Assembly (NCBI GenBank): GCA_030295235.1
Contig: AP026146.1
Coordinates: forward strand, 682,001-746,000
Reading direction: 5' to 3'
From: Fistulifera solaris
Taxonomy: Eukaryota; Bacillariophyta; Bacillariophyceae; Naviculales; Stauroneidaceae
DNA length: 64,000 nt
Shown here: in pieces, positions 38,891-49,183 of the stretch
Layout: each line of letters opens with the position of its first letter
Numbering within the stretch: position 1 is the stretch's first letter
Made by a program: the position numbers and the translations under genes
The notes under the pieces: generated by a model
What the model saw: only the letters and a program-made list of their open reading frames with translations
Databases searched by the model: none
What the model was told of the DNA's origin: nothing

Positions 38891-39260
38891 ATGAGTGACG
38901 ATGATTCGTTAGTAGCGGTTCCTTATGTGCTTCGTGATGTGCTTCGTGTCATTAGCAAACCATGCTATGCTAAAGATACATTCCAAATAATCAATTTCAA
39001 TGATTCAATTTACACTTGCATGAAGCTACGATTCGGAATCCAACATCTGTGCGCTATGCGTGTCAAGATGACTATCGCAAAGTGTTGGTTGTCAGCCTTC
39101 ACGACTGACACGATTCTAGTCGTGATTGAAGATCAGGATAGGGTTTCGAGATTTGAGGTGAGTGGTGCTGCTTTGTTCTTCAGCGGTCACTATACCTCGT
39201 TTGTGAAGAGGGTATTACCACGCCGCACTGTTTGTTGCAGATTGCAGCGAATGAGAGCGG
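38891..39260 (+). CDS. Short unrecognised ORF, possibly spliced
   Basis: The ATG at 38891 opens MSDDDSLVAVPYVLRDVLRV and continues to FEVSG. A GT-AG pair (donor near 39159, acceptor CAG near 39240) would join RFE to IAANESGSDYQY and a stop near 39280, giving a protein of about 100 residues. Inside, another frame reads SVRYACQDDYRKVLVVSLHD, so one or two base errors may be present. No domain is recognised. It may be a real small gene or chance. Confidence 0.25.
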
Positions 39261-39414
39261 CTCTGACTACCAGTACTAGAGTATGGAGCGAACTTTTTCA
39301 TGATCAGTTTTTTTGCCTTCCCGACAACGAACCAATTTTTCCCATTCGAAAGGCAAAACCTGTTTTATCAGGTCTTTCTTTTACTATTCATTCTTCATTT
39401 CCTTGTCTTCTCTA

Positions 39415-41073
39415 ATGTCATCTCGACTTTTAACAATGTCTTCGAGAAACGCGGCTTGCTCCTTACGAACGACGGGCACGTTTACGTCTTCTCTTGCGAA
39501 TACCAAACATATTCCTTCAACCCACACTCTCTCGCTACAACAACATCGATCGTATTTGTATCTTCCTACATCGTGGACGGAACTACAACTTCGACTCCGC
39601 GCAACTCTCTTTGAGCACAAACGCGAAATACAAGTACGTTTAAAAGAGTCATGGAACGATAAAAAGGCCGCGTGGGCGGAGCGCCGCGTCGCACGTCAAA
39701 TACGCTGGACGACGCGACGCTTGCAATCGCAACATTGGTGGCAAGAACAACAACGAAGACGCAAACAAGTGTGGCAGAAATCAAAGTCCTGGTTACAAAG
39801 AAAAACGTATAATAGTCGTGTTATGATTACCGAATATTCGGAGCAGGATTGGTTTGATGATTGGGGAAGGCCTTTGACGAGTCGGGATGAAACGGGTCGT
39901 TTTGTTAATCCTTGGAGATCTATATCGACAGATGGAGTACATTCTTTCAGAACACTGTGGAATTGGAGGTGGGATCGGTTGCGAAGGGATTGGAAAGCGT
40001 TTGGTTGGAACATTTTTCGTCCCGATTGGGAATCATTGTGGAAATTGTTTCGTTCGACGTCCTTGTCACGGTTAACCGAAAAACCCAACCCTACTACAAC
40101 GTCTTGTTCACGCAACACCATTTTGCAACCCCCGGATCAAGATGGTTCGGTTCGTATGACATGGATTGGTCACGCGACTTGCTTTTTGCAGCATTCCGAC
40201 TTCACTGTGTTGACTGATCCTATCTTCGGTCGCCGCGCTTCACCCTATCCCAATACACCCATTGGCTTTGCCAGGGAAGTGCCTCCGGCTTGTTCGATTG
40301 AAGATCTAGGAGAGCGTATTGATGTATGTATGATATCGCATGATCATTACGATCACCTGGATTTGGAGTCAGTACGGAAGTTAAGGTCGGTTGTACAATT
40401 GTGGTTTGTACCATTGGGGATTGCCGAATGGCTGCAGCAGCATGCACAAATTCCTCAGGAACGCATCATTGAAGTGAAGTGGTGGGACAGTGTACGACTG
40501 GAAAGGGATAATTTGACACAGACTTGGAAAGTCGCTCAACGATATTCATTGGAAGACGCTCCGTACCACCATCCTTCGTTGGATCGGCTCACGAACCCAC
40601 ATGAAGCGTGGCTGACGTGTTTGCCCGCTCAACATTGGAGTAGTCGTTCATTCTTTGATCGCAATTACCGTTTGTGGTCTTCCATGGCCTGTCACTTTCC
40701 CTCCGAACAACTGTTCTATTTCGGTGGAGACACGGCCCGCCCCGATTCCTTCCCACTTTTTGAACAGATTCGTGATTACTTGGCCCGACCCATTGATCTG
40801 GCGGCACTTCCCATTGGAGCATACGCACCGGCCGAATTGTGCCGCGATGCGCACATGCATCCCCATGAAGCAGTGCAAGTTCATGAGGCATTACGAGCAC
40901 AGCGCAGTGTGGGGATACACTGGGGAAGTTTCCCGTTGGCAGAAGAGCCATTGAATGAACCAGCGGATCTGTTACACGAATGTGGGGTGGAACAATTTGA
41001 TACAGTGGAACACGGTGCGGCTGTGACCATTCCAGTGCGAGGGAATGTTTCGGAAATCGCCATGAGCGCTTGA
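39415..41073 (+). CDS. NAPE-PLD-like metallo-beta-lactamase hydrolase
   Basis: This is an intact 552-codon frame from the ATG at 39415 (a second ATG is at 39436). The N-terminal 240 residues are basic and Trp-rich with long helices and may hold a mitochondrial or membrane-binding region. The metallo-hydrolase core begins VRMTWIGHATCFLQHSDF and contains the zinc-binding SHDHYDHLDLESV (HxHxDH). It continues with LPAQHWSSRSFFDRN, YFGGDTARPD and GIHWGSFPLAEEPLNEP, which carry the remaining ligands in N-acyl-phosphatidylethanolamine phospholipase D proteins. These release N-acylethanolamines from membrane lipids. The N-terminal extension is unusual for the family. Confidence 0.85.
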   Translation: MSSRLLTMSSRNAACSLRTTGTFTSSLANTKHIPSTHTLSLQQHRSYLYLPTSWTELQLRLRATLFEHKREIQVRLKESWNDKKAAWAERRVARQIRWTTRRLQSQHWWQEQQRRRKQVWQKSKSWLQRKTYNSRVMITEYSEQDWFDDWGRPLTSRDETGRFVNPWRSISTDGVHSFRTLWNWRWDRLRRDWKAFGWNIFRPDWESLWKLFRSTSLSRLTEKPNPTTTSCSRNTILQPPDQDGSVRMTWIGHATCFLQHSDFTVLTDPIFGRRASPYPNTPIGFAREVPPACSIEDLGERIDVCMISHDHYDHLDLESVRKLRSVVQLWFVPLGIAEWLQQHAQIPQERIIEVKWWDSVRLERDNLTQTWKVAQRYSLEDAPYHHPSLDRLTNPHEAWLTCLPAQHWSSRSFFDRNYRLWSSMACHFPSEQLFYFGGDTARPDSFPLFEQIRDYLARPIDLAALPIGAYAPAELCRDAHMHPHEAVQVHEALRAQRSVGIHWGSFPLAEEPLNEPADLLHECGVEQFDTVEHGAAVTIPVRGNVSEIAMSA

Positions 41074-41210
41074 CTTGGAGGTTGAATTGTTAATCCCCCC
41101 AAGTGCATTGTTGAGAATGTTTTAGACTATAAGGATAAAGTTATACATCTATAAAAGCCCATTCCATCACTTGCTCTTGAACTCAAATGAGTCCTAATTC
41201 TCGGTTTATT

Positions 41211-41337
41211 GTTCTTTCTTTTAGCTCCTCGTGTAAGGGTTGGGCTCCTTTTGATTCTGGGATCTACGTTCTATCTATCCATTTTTGTTTTTTGAAATAA
41301 AAATATTAGACTGAACGTTTTTGGAAAAAAAAAGTCT
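41211..41337. repeat. Imperfect direct repeat, left copy
   Basis: This begins GTTCTTTCTTTTAGCTCCTC and runs through GTGTAAGGGTTGGG, CTGGGATCT and AGACTGAAC to a poly-A and AAGTCT end. The right copy lies at 43642-43765 in the same orientation. They bracket a 2.3-kb block with the gene at 42425. Confidence 0.6.
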
Positions 41338-41406
41338 CTAGAGGGTTTACTTACATCAACAGCGAAAATCTCCTGGGCAAGTGAATGTGATGTTCTTCTC
41401 ACGTCT

Positions 41407-41470
41407 CCAGAAAATCTGGGAGTGTTTTGTTTTCACGTACAAATATACATAAAATCTGGGAGTGTTTTGT
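41407..41470. repeat. CCAGAAAATCTGGGAG repeat pair
   Basis: AAAATCTGGGAGTGTTTTGT occurs at 41411 and again at 41451, a 40-base step. Read on the other strand it is the same core as the 19465 array. A third copy is at 44395-44425. Confidence 0.6.
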
Positions 41471-41482
41471 TTTCACCGTTCA

Positions 41483-42424
41483 TCAGCGCACATATTCTTC
41501 TAGACTTCCTCCGTCGTAGCCTTCTACGTGCGAAATGTACCACGGGCAACGGCCCGCAGCTGGCCCTCTCGTCGCCTCTTCCGGTGGGGACTTTTTTCTT
41601 ACCTCGTCGTATGAAACGAGTCCTGAAACAAAATGATAAGCATTATCAAAACAAACAAAACTTTCGCGAGCTTCGTGCTCTTTACTTGCATCCTTTCGTC
41701 TCCTGTCGGCCGGATTGGCTGTTTCTTCGCTCCGGCGGAGATTCAGTTTGCTCTGGAGATTGGAATTGTGCTGCGCAACAGCGCAAGTGTTCAGTCGCTT
41801 TCGGAGTCGGTGTGTGTTTACTCCTGCGTCTGTTTGCTTGTTCTGTCGCTTTGTATCATCGTTGTGCCTGCTTGCGTAGCGGGGCTTGAGTTGATGCGTT
41901 TCTGCGCTCGGACCGTCGCAGAAATCGCTCTTCTGGCGCTGAAGAGTTTTTGCTCGACCGCGTGGCTGTTGTTTGGTCGTCGTGCGGCTGTTTGCTTCGT
42001 TCTTCTTCACGCGAATAGCTGTGCGTATCGTGAAGATGTTCTCTTGGCAAAGAACACGGAGTTTCCAGGTCGTTTGGAGACTCCTCCACGTCTCACGATG
42101 CTTCGTCCTGTAGCTCCGGTACGTGAAGCTACGGGGAAACAATTTGATTTGAAGCGAAACCACTGTGTCGTTTTTCGTGTGTCTTTCGTCTTCATTTTCT
42201 TTCTTGTGGTGATTGGAGTTGTTACTGCTTGTATTTGTGGAGGTGCCCGATGGATCGGTGCTTCTGCAGTCGGCTTGTTTTTGTTGTTGGCTGAGCGTCG
42301 TGGGTCGTCCGCAGCAACGAGAGCAATTCATATCGCGCGATTGGGGAATCTCGAGACATCCAGGTCTTTCGCTCCTGACCGTATTCGTCTTTTGCGTGAG
42401 TTTCGCTGTGGATCCATTCTAAAC
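41483..42424. other. Region open on both strands
   Basis: The plus strand stays open from 41633 into the gene at 42425 and reads three hydrophobic segments. The minus strand is open from 42331 to 41483 and reads a Lys/Arg/Asn/Gln-rich chain with no domain. The base composition is strongly G/T-biased on the plus strand, which makes both frames open by default. I cannot decide whether either is translated. Confidence 0.35.
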
Positions 42425-43315
42425 ATGCAACAGTCTGCTTCAAATCAAGAAGTCCAATCCCTCCGAAAGAAAGATGTTGTTGTCAACAATGCACGCGAAC
42501 GAACCCGACGCCGAGTTCGTTTTGCGTCGAAAGAGAATCAAGAGTCCTTGCTTATAATCGAGAATTGTTTGGACATGAGCGACGACGAGTTTCACGAGCG
42601 CTATTGGTCAAGCGAGACGTTCAATCAAAGAAGAGATGAAAGTTCAGAGGATCGTGACTTTGAAATCTTTAAAAGCCACGAGTTCTTTGACGAACGATTT
42701 TATTTCTTGTTTTCGACCCAAACAAGCGTCATGTTTACAGAAGAAGTGTTCTTTCTAGACCACGAGGGGGAACGGCGCCATCCCGCGCACTGGAAGGGGT
42801 TTTGCACGAGGATTCGTCCGCATTTACAGAAGGACCGGGAAATACCTGGATTTCCGTCTGTCGATGCATATGAAAACTATCTTCGGTTCTATGATAAGCT
42901 GTATCGAACTTGCATTACGTGGTACGACAATAACTTGTGGCGAACGGCGGGTGTCCTAATACCGGAACCCGTACCCGAGAATGAGAGTTTGGAATCGGAT
43001 AGCAATATCATGGAGGATATGGTAGACGGTAGTGGAGTTTGTGATGCGGTAGCTCTTGCAGACGAAAGATTCTCGGTGCATTTTGTGGTGGAGGAGTGTG
43101 AGGATATCATCATCCACTGTGATGTTGTGGAGGACAGCAGTGACTCAGGTGTAGTCCAGAGAGCCGCAGTGGAAGAGCATGAAGCCGAGGGGAGGAAGGA
43201 AGCTGCTGCATTTCTTCCTCGCAAAATGAAGAAAATGAAAGCATTTGGTCCCTGTTTCCGCTCGCGTCCTTTTTTGAAGCGGAAATGCAAGGAGAATGTT
43301 CGTTATTCGAAGTAG
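42425..43315 (+). CDS. Unrecognised acidic protein with VRFA...SDDE box
   Basis: I use the internal ATG at 42425 (MQQSASNQEVQSL), giving 296 aa; the frame is open back to 41633. Early residues read RRRVRFASKENQES, then LDMSDDEFHERYWS, a pattern (Val-Arg-Phe followed by a Ser-Asp-Asp-Glu and Tyr-Trp) that I have seen in many uncharacterised diatom proteins. The middle has WKGFCTRIRPHL and FPSVDAYENYLRFYDKLYRT. The C-terminus is very acidic, then strongly basic at the end (RPFLKRKCKENVRY). There are no membrane segments in this part. It is flanked by imperfect direct repeats. Function is unknown. Confidence 0.5.
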   Translation: MQQSASNQEVQSLRKKDVVVNNARERTRRRVRFASKENQESLLIIENCLDMSDDEFHERYWSSETFNQRRDESSEDRDFEIFKSHEFFDERFYFLFSTQTSVMFTEEVFFLDHEGERRHPAHWKGFCTRIRPHLQKDREIPGFPSVDAYENYLRFYDKLYRTCITWYDNNLWRTAGVLIPEPVPENESLESDSNIMEDMVDGSGVCDAVALADERFSVHFVVEECEDIIIHCDVVEDSSDSGVVQRAAVEEHEAEGRKEAAAFLPRKMKKMKAFGPCFRSRPFLKRKCKENVRYSK

Positions 43316-43641
43316 TTTAGTTTAATTTTTATTATTGATCTTGGGGACAGAAAAGGTGAGGAGGAGAGATTGTCACAAAGAGGCCTAGGCGTTGAAAACC
43401 CCAATCCCATTTGCATTGAACTCGACGGCAGAGTACTTTGTATTTGATAGGGACCGTGACAAGGTACGTTCTTTTACCTTTTTAAAAACCGATTCGATTG
43501 GCCGGGCGTGGCAAGCCAACTCTCACACTGCGATGAAGTTAGGGCCTTATGTCTCTCGTTAAGACGCCAGATGTGCCGTCTGCGGGTGTGATTCATGTGT
43601 TGAATTACTCGTAGCTCGGTGGCTTGGTGCAGTGAGACATG

Positions 43642-43765
43642 GTTCTTTCTTCTAGCTCCTCGTGTAAGGGTTGGGTTCCTTTTTCTTTTGAATCTGGGAT
43701 CTGTGTTCTATCTATTGTTTTTGAAAGAAGAAAAATACTAGACTGAACATAATTGAAAAAAGTCT
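43642..43765. repeat. Imperfect direct repeat, right copy
   Basis: The partner of 41211-41337. It shares TAGCTCCTCGTGTAAGGGTT, TCTGGGATCT, GTTCTATCTAT and TAGACTGAAC. Divergence by small indels suggests an old duplication. Confidence 0.6.
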
Positions 43766-44392
43766 TTTTAGTTTCTAGTTTTCTGTATGTTTGTACTACA
43801 TAGATCGCAGCGTCGCTAACTTGTCGAGCCTTCCAGACGAATAAGGACTCTCCAAATATTGATCGAAAAAATTTACGTCAGCCACAGTAATCCATGATTT
43901 GGGAGCACTGGCAGTCCACCTAAAGCAATGAGTCGTACCTTGCGATCCGTATTTCGAAGATCTCGAGACAGCAAATCCTGTTTCTCCCTAAGCGCACGAA
44001 AAAGTAGAAAATCAGCTTGACCTAAGTATCTTGGCTTGCACCGGCCAGTCATCCGCGAACGAAACGAGTTAAAATCTTTCTACCGCTTTCTTTTGCAAAC
44101 CAAGCATATTGTACTGTTTTTCGTCGACGCCCTTGACGTAAAATTGTCGAATGTTTTCGCTCTAGCCAGTTAGTTCTTGACTCAGCAGCACTTTCTCGTT
44201 CAGTATATAGCTTGTGCTCACAATTTGAATGGTCTCGATACCCGGGTCAGTCCTCTTTCATGAGCATTTGTTCAATCGCTGTGGCTGGTCGTTCTATTGG
44301 GTCAAAATGTCCGCCTCCGCTTCAATTTTCAACGAAAATCCTATTTCTCTGACTGGTTCTTTATACTGGGAGTTATGGTCTTTCCACGTATC

Positions 44393-44425
44393 CAGAAAAT
44401 CTGGGAGTGTTTTGTTTTCACCCTT
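44393..44425. repeat. CCAGAAAATCTGGGAG repeat, single copy
   Basis: Reads CCAGAAAATCTGGGAGTGTT and then TTGTTTTCAC, identical to the pair at 41407-41470 over about 30 bases. Confidence 0.6.
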
Positions 44426-44668
44426 CATATCGGATCATGTTTTGAAGTACGCGCTATTGAGTACCACTCCGAGAAGAGGACATTTCGTTCCCAACGCTGA
44501 ATAAAAAGTTAACCGCGTCGCATGCCTGTGGCGTTCCTGGTTGTAACATGGGGCCAATTTCAATGCCCCCGCCATTTGTCATTATTGCTTAGCAGTTTGA
44601 CAAGACAAACGACGTAACAGTAAGCAATTCTTAGAGAAAAAGGAGAAGGAAAACAGATCATTTCAAGC

Positions 44669-47654
44669 ATGTCGCCTCTCGGAAAAGAAGGAGATTCGAA
44701 AGTACGTTGTTTTTATTGATAGTAAATTGAACGAAGTTTTGCGGAGGCGGTGCTCTTTGCTTGATCACTTTGTATCATTGCTTCTATTTTACGATTCACT
44801 TACCAACGTATGTATTCCCTCAGTACTTTGCAACCCAAAAAAGGGTGAAATGCACGAATTGCGTATGGAATTACATTCTACCGATCGGGCTGTCAAAGTC
44901 GACGCGGTCAAGAAAGTGATTGCCAGTATGACCGTAGGAAAAGATGTTTCTATGTTGTTCACGGATGTCTTGAATTGCGTACAAACGGGAAATATTGAAT
45001 TGAAAAAGCTGGTCTATCTTTATTTGATTAACGTAGGTACAAGTCGACGGCTTACTGCTTTGTTTGCAAGATTGATTGTGGAGCTTCCTTTTCTGTTACT
45101 CACTTCTTAACCTCTATCATGTCGGTTTAGTACTCCAAAACACAACCTGAGTTGACACTTCTGGCGGTCAATACATTCGTTAAAGATGCAAGTGATTCCA
45201 ACCCACTCATTCGAGCTCTTGCGGTCAGGACCATGGGTTGTATCCGTGTGGATCGCATCACGGAGTATTTGTGTGATCCTCTCAGTCGCGCTCTTCGCGA
45301 TGAAGATCCGTATGTACGAAAAACCGCTGCCGTTTGTGTCGCAAAATTGTATGACATTGCTCCCGATCTCGTTGAAGAACGTGGTTTCATCGAAATCTTA
45401 CACGATCTCATCAGTGATAGCAACCCATCGGTCGTTGCCAACGGTGTTGCGGCCTTGTCGGAAATTGCCGAAAGCTCCGGAAAAGATGTCATGCGAATTA
45501 CAGCATCGGTATTGCAGAAATTATTGGCGGCGTTGAACGAATGTACCGAATGGGGACAGGTCTTCATTTTGGATTCTTTGGCCAAGTACACGCCAGCCGA
45601 TGGTCGTGAAGCGGAAGGGATCATTGAACGTGTTACCCCGCGTCTCCAACATGCCAACTCGGCCGTGGTCATGTCGGCCGTCAAGGTTATTCTCAGTTAC
45701 ATGGAACTCATGGGATCACAGAACAGTGATGCTATTCGCGCCTTGACGCGCAAATTGGCGCCACCGTTGGTCACACTCTTGAATTCGGAGCCAGAAATTC
45801 AGTACGTGGCACTCCGCAACATCAATCTCATTGTGCAGAAACGACCCAATATCTTGGAAAATGAAATCAAAGTCTTCTTTTGCAAGTACAATGATCCAAT
45901 TTACGTCAAAATGGAAAAGTTGGAAATTATCATCAAGCTGGTTAGCGAAAAGAACATTGATCAAGTCTTACTCGAACTCAAAGAATACGCCACGGAAGTC
46001 GATGTCGATTTTGTCCGCAAGGCAGTCAGCGCAATCGGACGTTGTGCGGTGAAGCTCGAACGCGCTGCCGAACGCTGTATCGCTGTATTGCTTGAATTGA
46101 TTCAAACAAAGGTCAACTACGTTGTGCAAGAAGCTGTGATTGTCATTAAAGATGTGTTTCGTCGTTACCCAAATCGTTACGAAAGTATCATTGCGACGTT
46201 ATGCGACAATTTGGATACCTTGGATGAACCCTTGGCCAAGGCTAGTATGATTTGGATTATTGGAGAATACGCAGAACGTATTGACAATGCGGACGAGTTG
46301 CTTGAGACTTTCTTGGAAACATTTGAAGAAGAGGACCCGGCTGTGCAATTGCAGTTGCTTACCGCGACGGTCAAGTGCTTTCTGAAGAATCCCGAAGACA
46401 CGCAAGACATGGTGCAACGTGTGTTGGATATGGCGACCGAGGAATCCGACAATCCGGATTTGCGCGATCGCGGTTTCATTTATTGGCGCCTTTTGTCAAC
46501 AGACCCTGATGCGGCCAAGATTGTCGTCTTGGGTGACAAACCCGTCATTGAAGACGACACCTTCAAATTGGAACCTGCGTTGCTCAATATCCTCATTGGA
46601 CAAATTGCTACTTTGAGCAGCATTTACCACAAGCCTCCGGACAGTTTTGTGGTGCGTCGTCGTGCCGGTCTGCCCACCGAAGAGGATGACGAGGAAGACG
46701 ACGACGACGACGACGAGTATGATGAAGAGGTACGAGACAGTAGTGCGGGTGGAGTGGATCTCTTGGATATGGGTGGTATGTCGGTCAACGACCACAAGGT
46801 GAGTATTGAACTCTGGGTATACGTTTTGTTTTTCATTTCCGCTTTTCAACTCATTCGCATTCTAATCGCTAATGCCAACGATGATCATTATCTATTCACA
46901 GCAATTCACTCCAACGGCGCCCATGACTCGTGTGGCCGGTCCTGAGAAAGCAGGAGGTATCGAAGTGTTCAGTGGATTTGTTCAAGAAGGCGGCAAAATC
47001 TTTATGGAGCTCGAGTTCAGTAACGTTTCGGCTGGGCAAGATATTAGTACATTTGCTATCCAGCTGAACAAGAACGCGTTTGGTCTGAGTCCTGCCAACC
47101 AGCAAGTTATTTTTCAACCACCGGTTTCACCGGGTTCCAGTGGAACGACCCGTGTCGAAATGGTGATGAATCCAGCAATGCAGGTACCCACTCCTAATGG
47201 ACAAAACGTCAACCCGCAGATCCAAGTCGCAATAAAGAATATGCACAACAACGGCGTCTTTTACTTTGCAGTGAACCTCAATTTCGAGTGTCTCTTCAGT
47301 GCTGATGGCGAAATGGAGAAGACAGCATTTATTGAAGCATGGAAATCAATTGATGATCGGCATGAGTTGTACGCAACCGTTTCTGATCTGCCAGCCGATT
47401 CTACATCGATTGAGGATGTTCAACAAAAGTTTGCTGCGTACAACATCTTCTTCATTGCAAGGCGTCCTGTACCGAACGCGGAAGGACAAGAAGTCGTATA
47501 CTTTAGCATGAAATCGGTACATGGCATGACTTTCTTCGCGGAGTTGACGTTCAAACGAGGTGTCAACGCAGCGAAAGTGTGTTTGAAAACTGAAGCGACC
47601 TCCTACGGTGGTTTGGCAAAGAGTGCCTTGGAATCTCTACTCCGTAGCGATTAA
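44669..47654 (+). CDS. Beta-adaptin, large subunit of AP-1/AP-2 clathrin adaptor
   Basis: Exons are 44669-44701, 44824-45032, 45131-46798 and 46902-47654 (introns of 122, 98 and 103 nt). One C is missing near 44835 in exon 2; restoring it gives 887 aa. The trunk starts [17 protein letters not shown] and [15 protein letters not shown], with [20 protein letters not shown] and [13 protein letters not shown], all beta-adaptin signatures. Exon 3 ends in an acidic Asp-rich hinge containing LLDMGG, near-canonical for clathrin-box-type motifs. Exon 4 is the appendage: [20 protein letters not shown] and the C-terminal platform [20 protein letters not shown]. It bridges cargo vesicles and clathrin at the trans-Golgi or plasma membrane. 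Many protists use one beta chain for both AP-1 and AP-2, so I give no number. Confidence 0.93.
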
Positions 47655-48001
47655 ATTATTACTCCTTAAAACTCGAGATTTATTTGAATCAAAGAATTAC
47701 TTTTCCCTTTTCTATCTCTGCAGTCATGCAAAAATAATTGTGGTCATTCGGGTTTCGCTTACGAAACGAATCGACTCCCCGTCCTATTTTTACGCTGAAA
47801 TGCCGGAAAAGCTCTGCTATTTCATTCTTGTCATGAGTCAGGTTACTGATCCGAAGGTGCAGCGACCGAAAGCATACTTTCGTTAGGAGACCAAGCCACA
47901 AGGAGAGTCACGTCCCAATCCCCAATCGTTCCAAGAGGAAAAGAGAAGAAATAGTTTCTTCAGACTTATCTCTTTCTCATTGACTGACCATCCTTGCTAA
48001 G
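47655..48001. other. Convergent 3' spacer
   Basis: These 347 bases separate the stops of beta-adaptin (+) and the DHHC gene (-). No gene or repeat is visible. Confidence 0.6.
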
Positions 48002-49183
48002 TTATGGCGCACGAAGTTTCCGCAGTAATCTCTGCCGAGTGGAATATCCCACGACCCGATCATAGTCATCAAACAAGGGATCAGTGGGAATCATCCAAGT
48101 CCATTTGGGCCCAATTCCGAAAATATCCGTCAAGGGAATTTCGGCTGCTGTCTCTTTGTGCCATGTGTCGGCTAATTTCATTTTCAAGCGATCAATTGTA
48201 GAAGTCCCCGTAACAACATTGAATATGACATTCATCAGCATACTGCTCGTAAACATCAAGGCTCCCAAACTAATGAGACTCATCACTCGAACCAAAACGA
48301 TTTCCACGCCAGTGAACTCGCAAAGGGCAGAAGTGCAAAAGAAGTAATTGACGATAAAAAGCAGCAACACCAGAGCACTCGCCGTCCATGTGTAAATAAG
48401 GAAGAGTATGAAATGCTTCATGTTGGCGGCCCCGATGCAATTATTCATCCAGGGACAATGATGATCCATGCCACTGATACAGCGATTGCATATGCGACAG
48501 TGATGTGACTTTTCTGGCTTGTACGTTTGACATTGACTGCACATGGAATGAAAGGTATTGTGCTGATGCTCTGGTAATGGCAGCGCGGACGATGGTACAG
48601 CACCGGGATCAGTTAACGCTGTCTTTGCGTGAGAGGAGAGCATCAAAACCGCCAGAGTGCAGTACAAGCAAGTGAGCGTCAACGGCACGTGTCCATGCAC
48701 CGCCAGCAACAAAACCGTATAGATTGAATAATAAATCAAAATCCAGACCATCGCCGACATGATAGACCCCGCGCGATCTTTATAATTGATCCAAACTCCA
48801 TTTTCTTCTCTAGTTCCGATACTACAAGACCAGGGCTCGTCGTTTCCTGTATCTTCGTAATGACGAGCATCTTCCAACGGCGGAACCGCTTTCAATGAAG
48901 ACGCCTGCAATAAGCGATGCACAGCGGCAAAAGCTCGAACGAGCGGATTGCGACGATCTTGTTTACTCAAGTCAATCTTCGGAAGACCAAAACTGCTGTC
49001 ATCGAGACTTTTATCGCGCTGATTCATGGGATGAAACGAACGCTTCTTTTCTTCGTCATCGGCATGATCGAGAATGAGATCAAAGTCGTCTTCGTCTTCG
49101 TCTTCGTCGTCGTGGTTCCTTCGTTGCGTTAAAACACGAGTCCGCCGCACCAGCGGCGTTACTTCGTCACTGTCGTGCATCAT
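48002..49183 (-). CDS. DHHC-type protein S-acyltransferase
   Basis: I use the first ATG of a pair at 49183/49180 (MMHDSDEVTPLVRRTRV), giving 393 aa; a few upstream codons are open but not protein-like. The N-terminus is acidic and cytosolic. Two membrane helices (SIMSAMVWILIYYSIYTVLL, LTCLYCTLAVLMLS) precede TDPGAVPSSALP (the DPG motif). The zinc-binding Cys-rich domain follows (MCSQCQTYKPEKSHHCRICN, ISGMDHHCPWMNNCIG), with the catalytic Cys in DHHC. Two more helices and a C-terminal tail follow, with GIGPKWTWMIPTDPLFDDYD. The enzyme attaches palmitate to protein cysteines on endomembranes. The gene is intact. A TACCAGGTA palindrome lies 191 bases upstream. Confidence 0.93.
   Translation of the reverse strand: MMHDSDEVTPLVRRTRVLTQRRNHDDEDEDEDDFDLILDHADDEEKKRSFHPMNQRDKSLDDSSFGLPKIDLSKQDRRNPLVRAFAAVHRLLQASSLKAVPPLEDARHYEDTGNDEPWSCSIGTREENGVWINYKDRAGSIMSAMVWILIYYSIYTVLLLAVHGHVPLTLTCLYCTLAVLMLSSHAKTALTDPGAVPSSALPLPEHQHNTFHSMCSQCQTYKPEKSHHCRICNRCISGMDHHCPWMNNCIGAANMKHFILFLIYTWTASALVLLLFIVNYFFCTSALCEFTGVEIVLVRVMSLISLGALMFTSSMLMNVIFNVVTGTSTIDRLKMKLADTWHKETAAEIPLTDIFGIGPKWTWMIPTDPLFDDYDRVVGYSTRQRLLRKLRAP

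Larger units (their letters stand above)
43316..44668. other. Intergenic region with duplicated segment
   Basis: No gene is supported in this 1.35 kb. It contains the right copy of the direct repeat (43642-43765) and a single CCAGAAAATCTGGGAG repeat at 44393-44425, mirroring the order seen at 41211-41470. Confidence 0.5.

Noticed and set aside
41483-42331. 282-residue minus-strand gene
   Set aside because: Composition is Arg/Lys/Asn/Gln-rich with no domain and the opposite strand is also open, consistent with base bias.
48004-48201. Plus-strand ORF under the DHHC gene
   Set aside because: It is the antisense shadow of the conserved palmitoyltransferase C-terminus.
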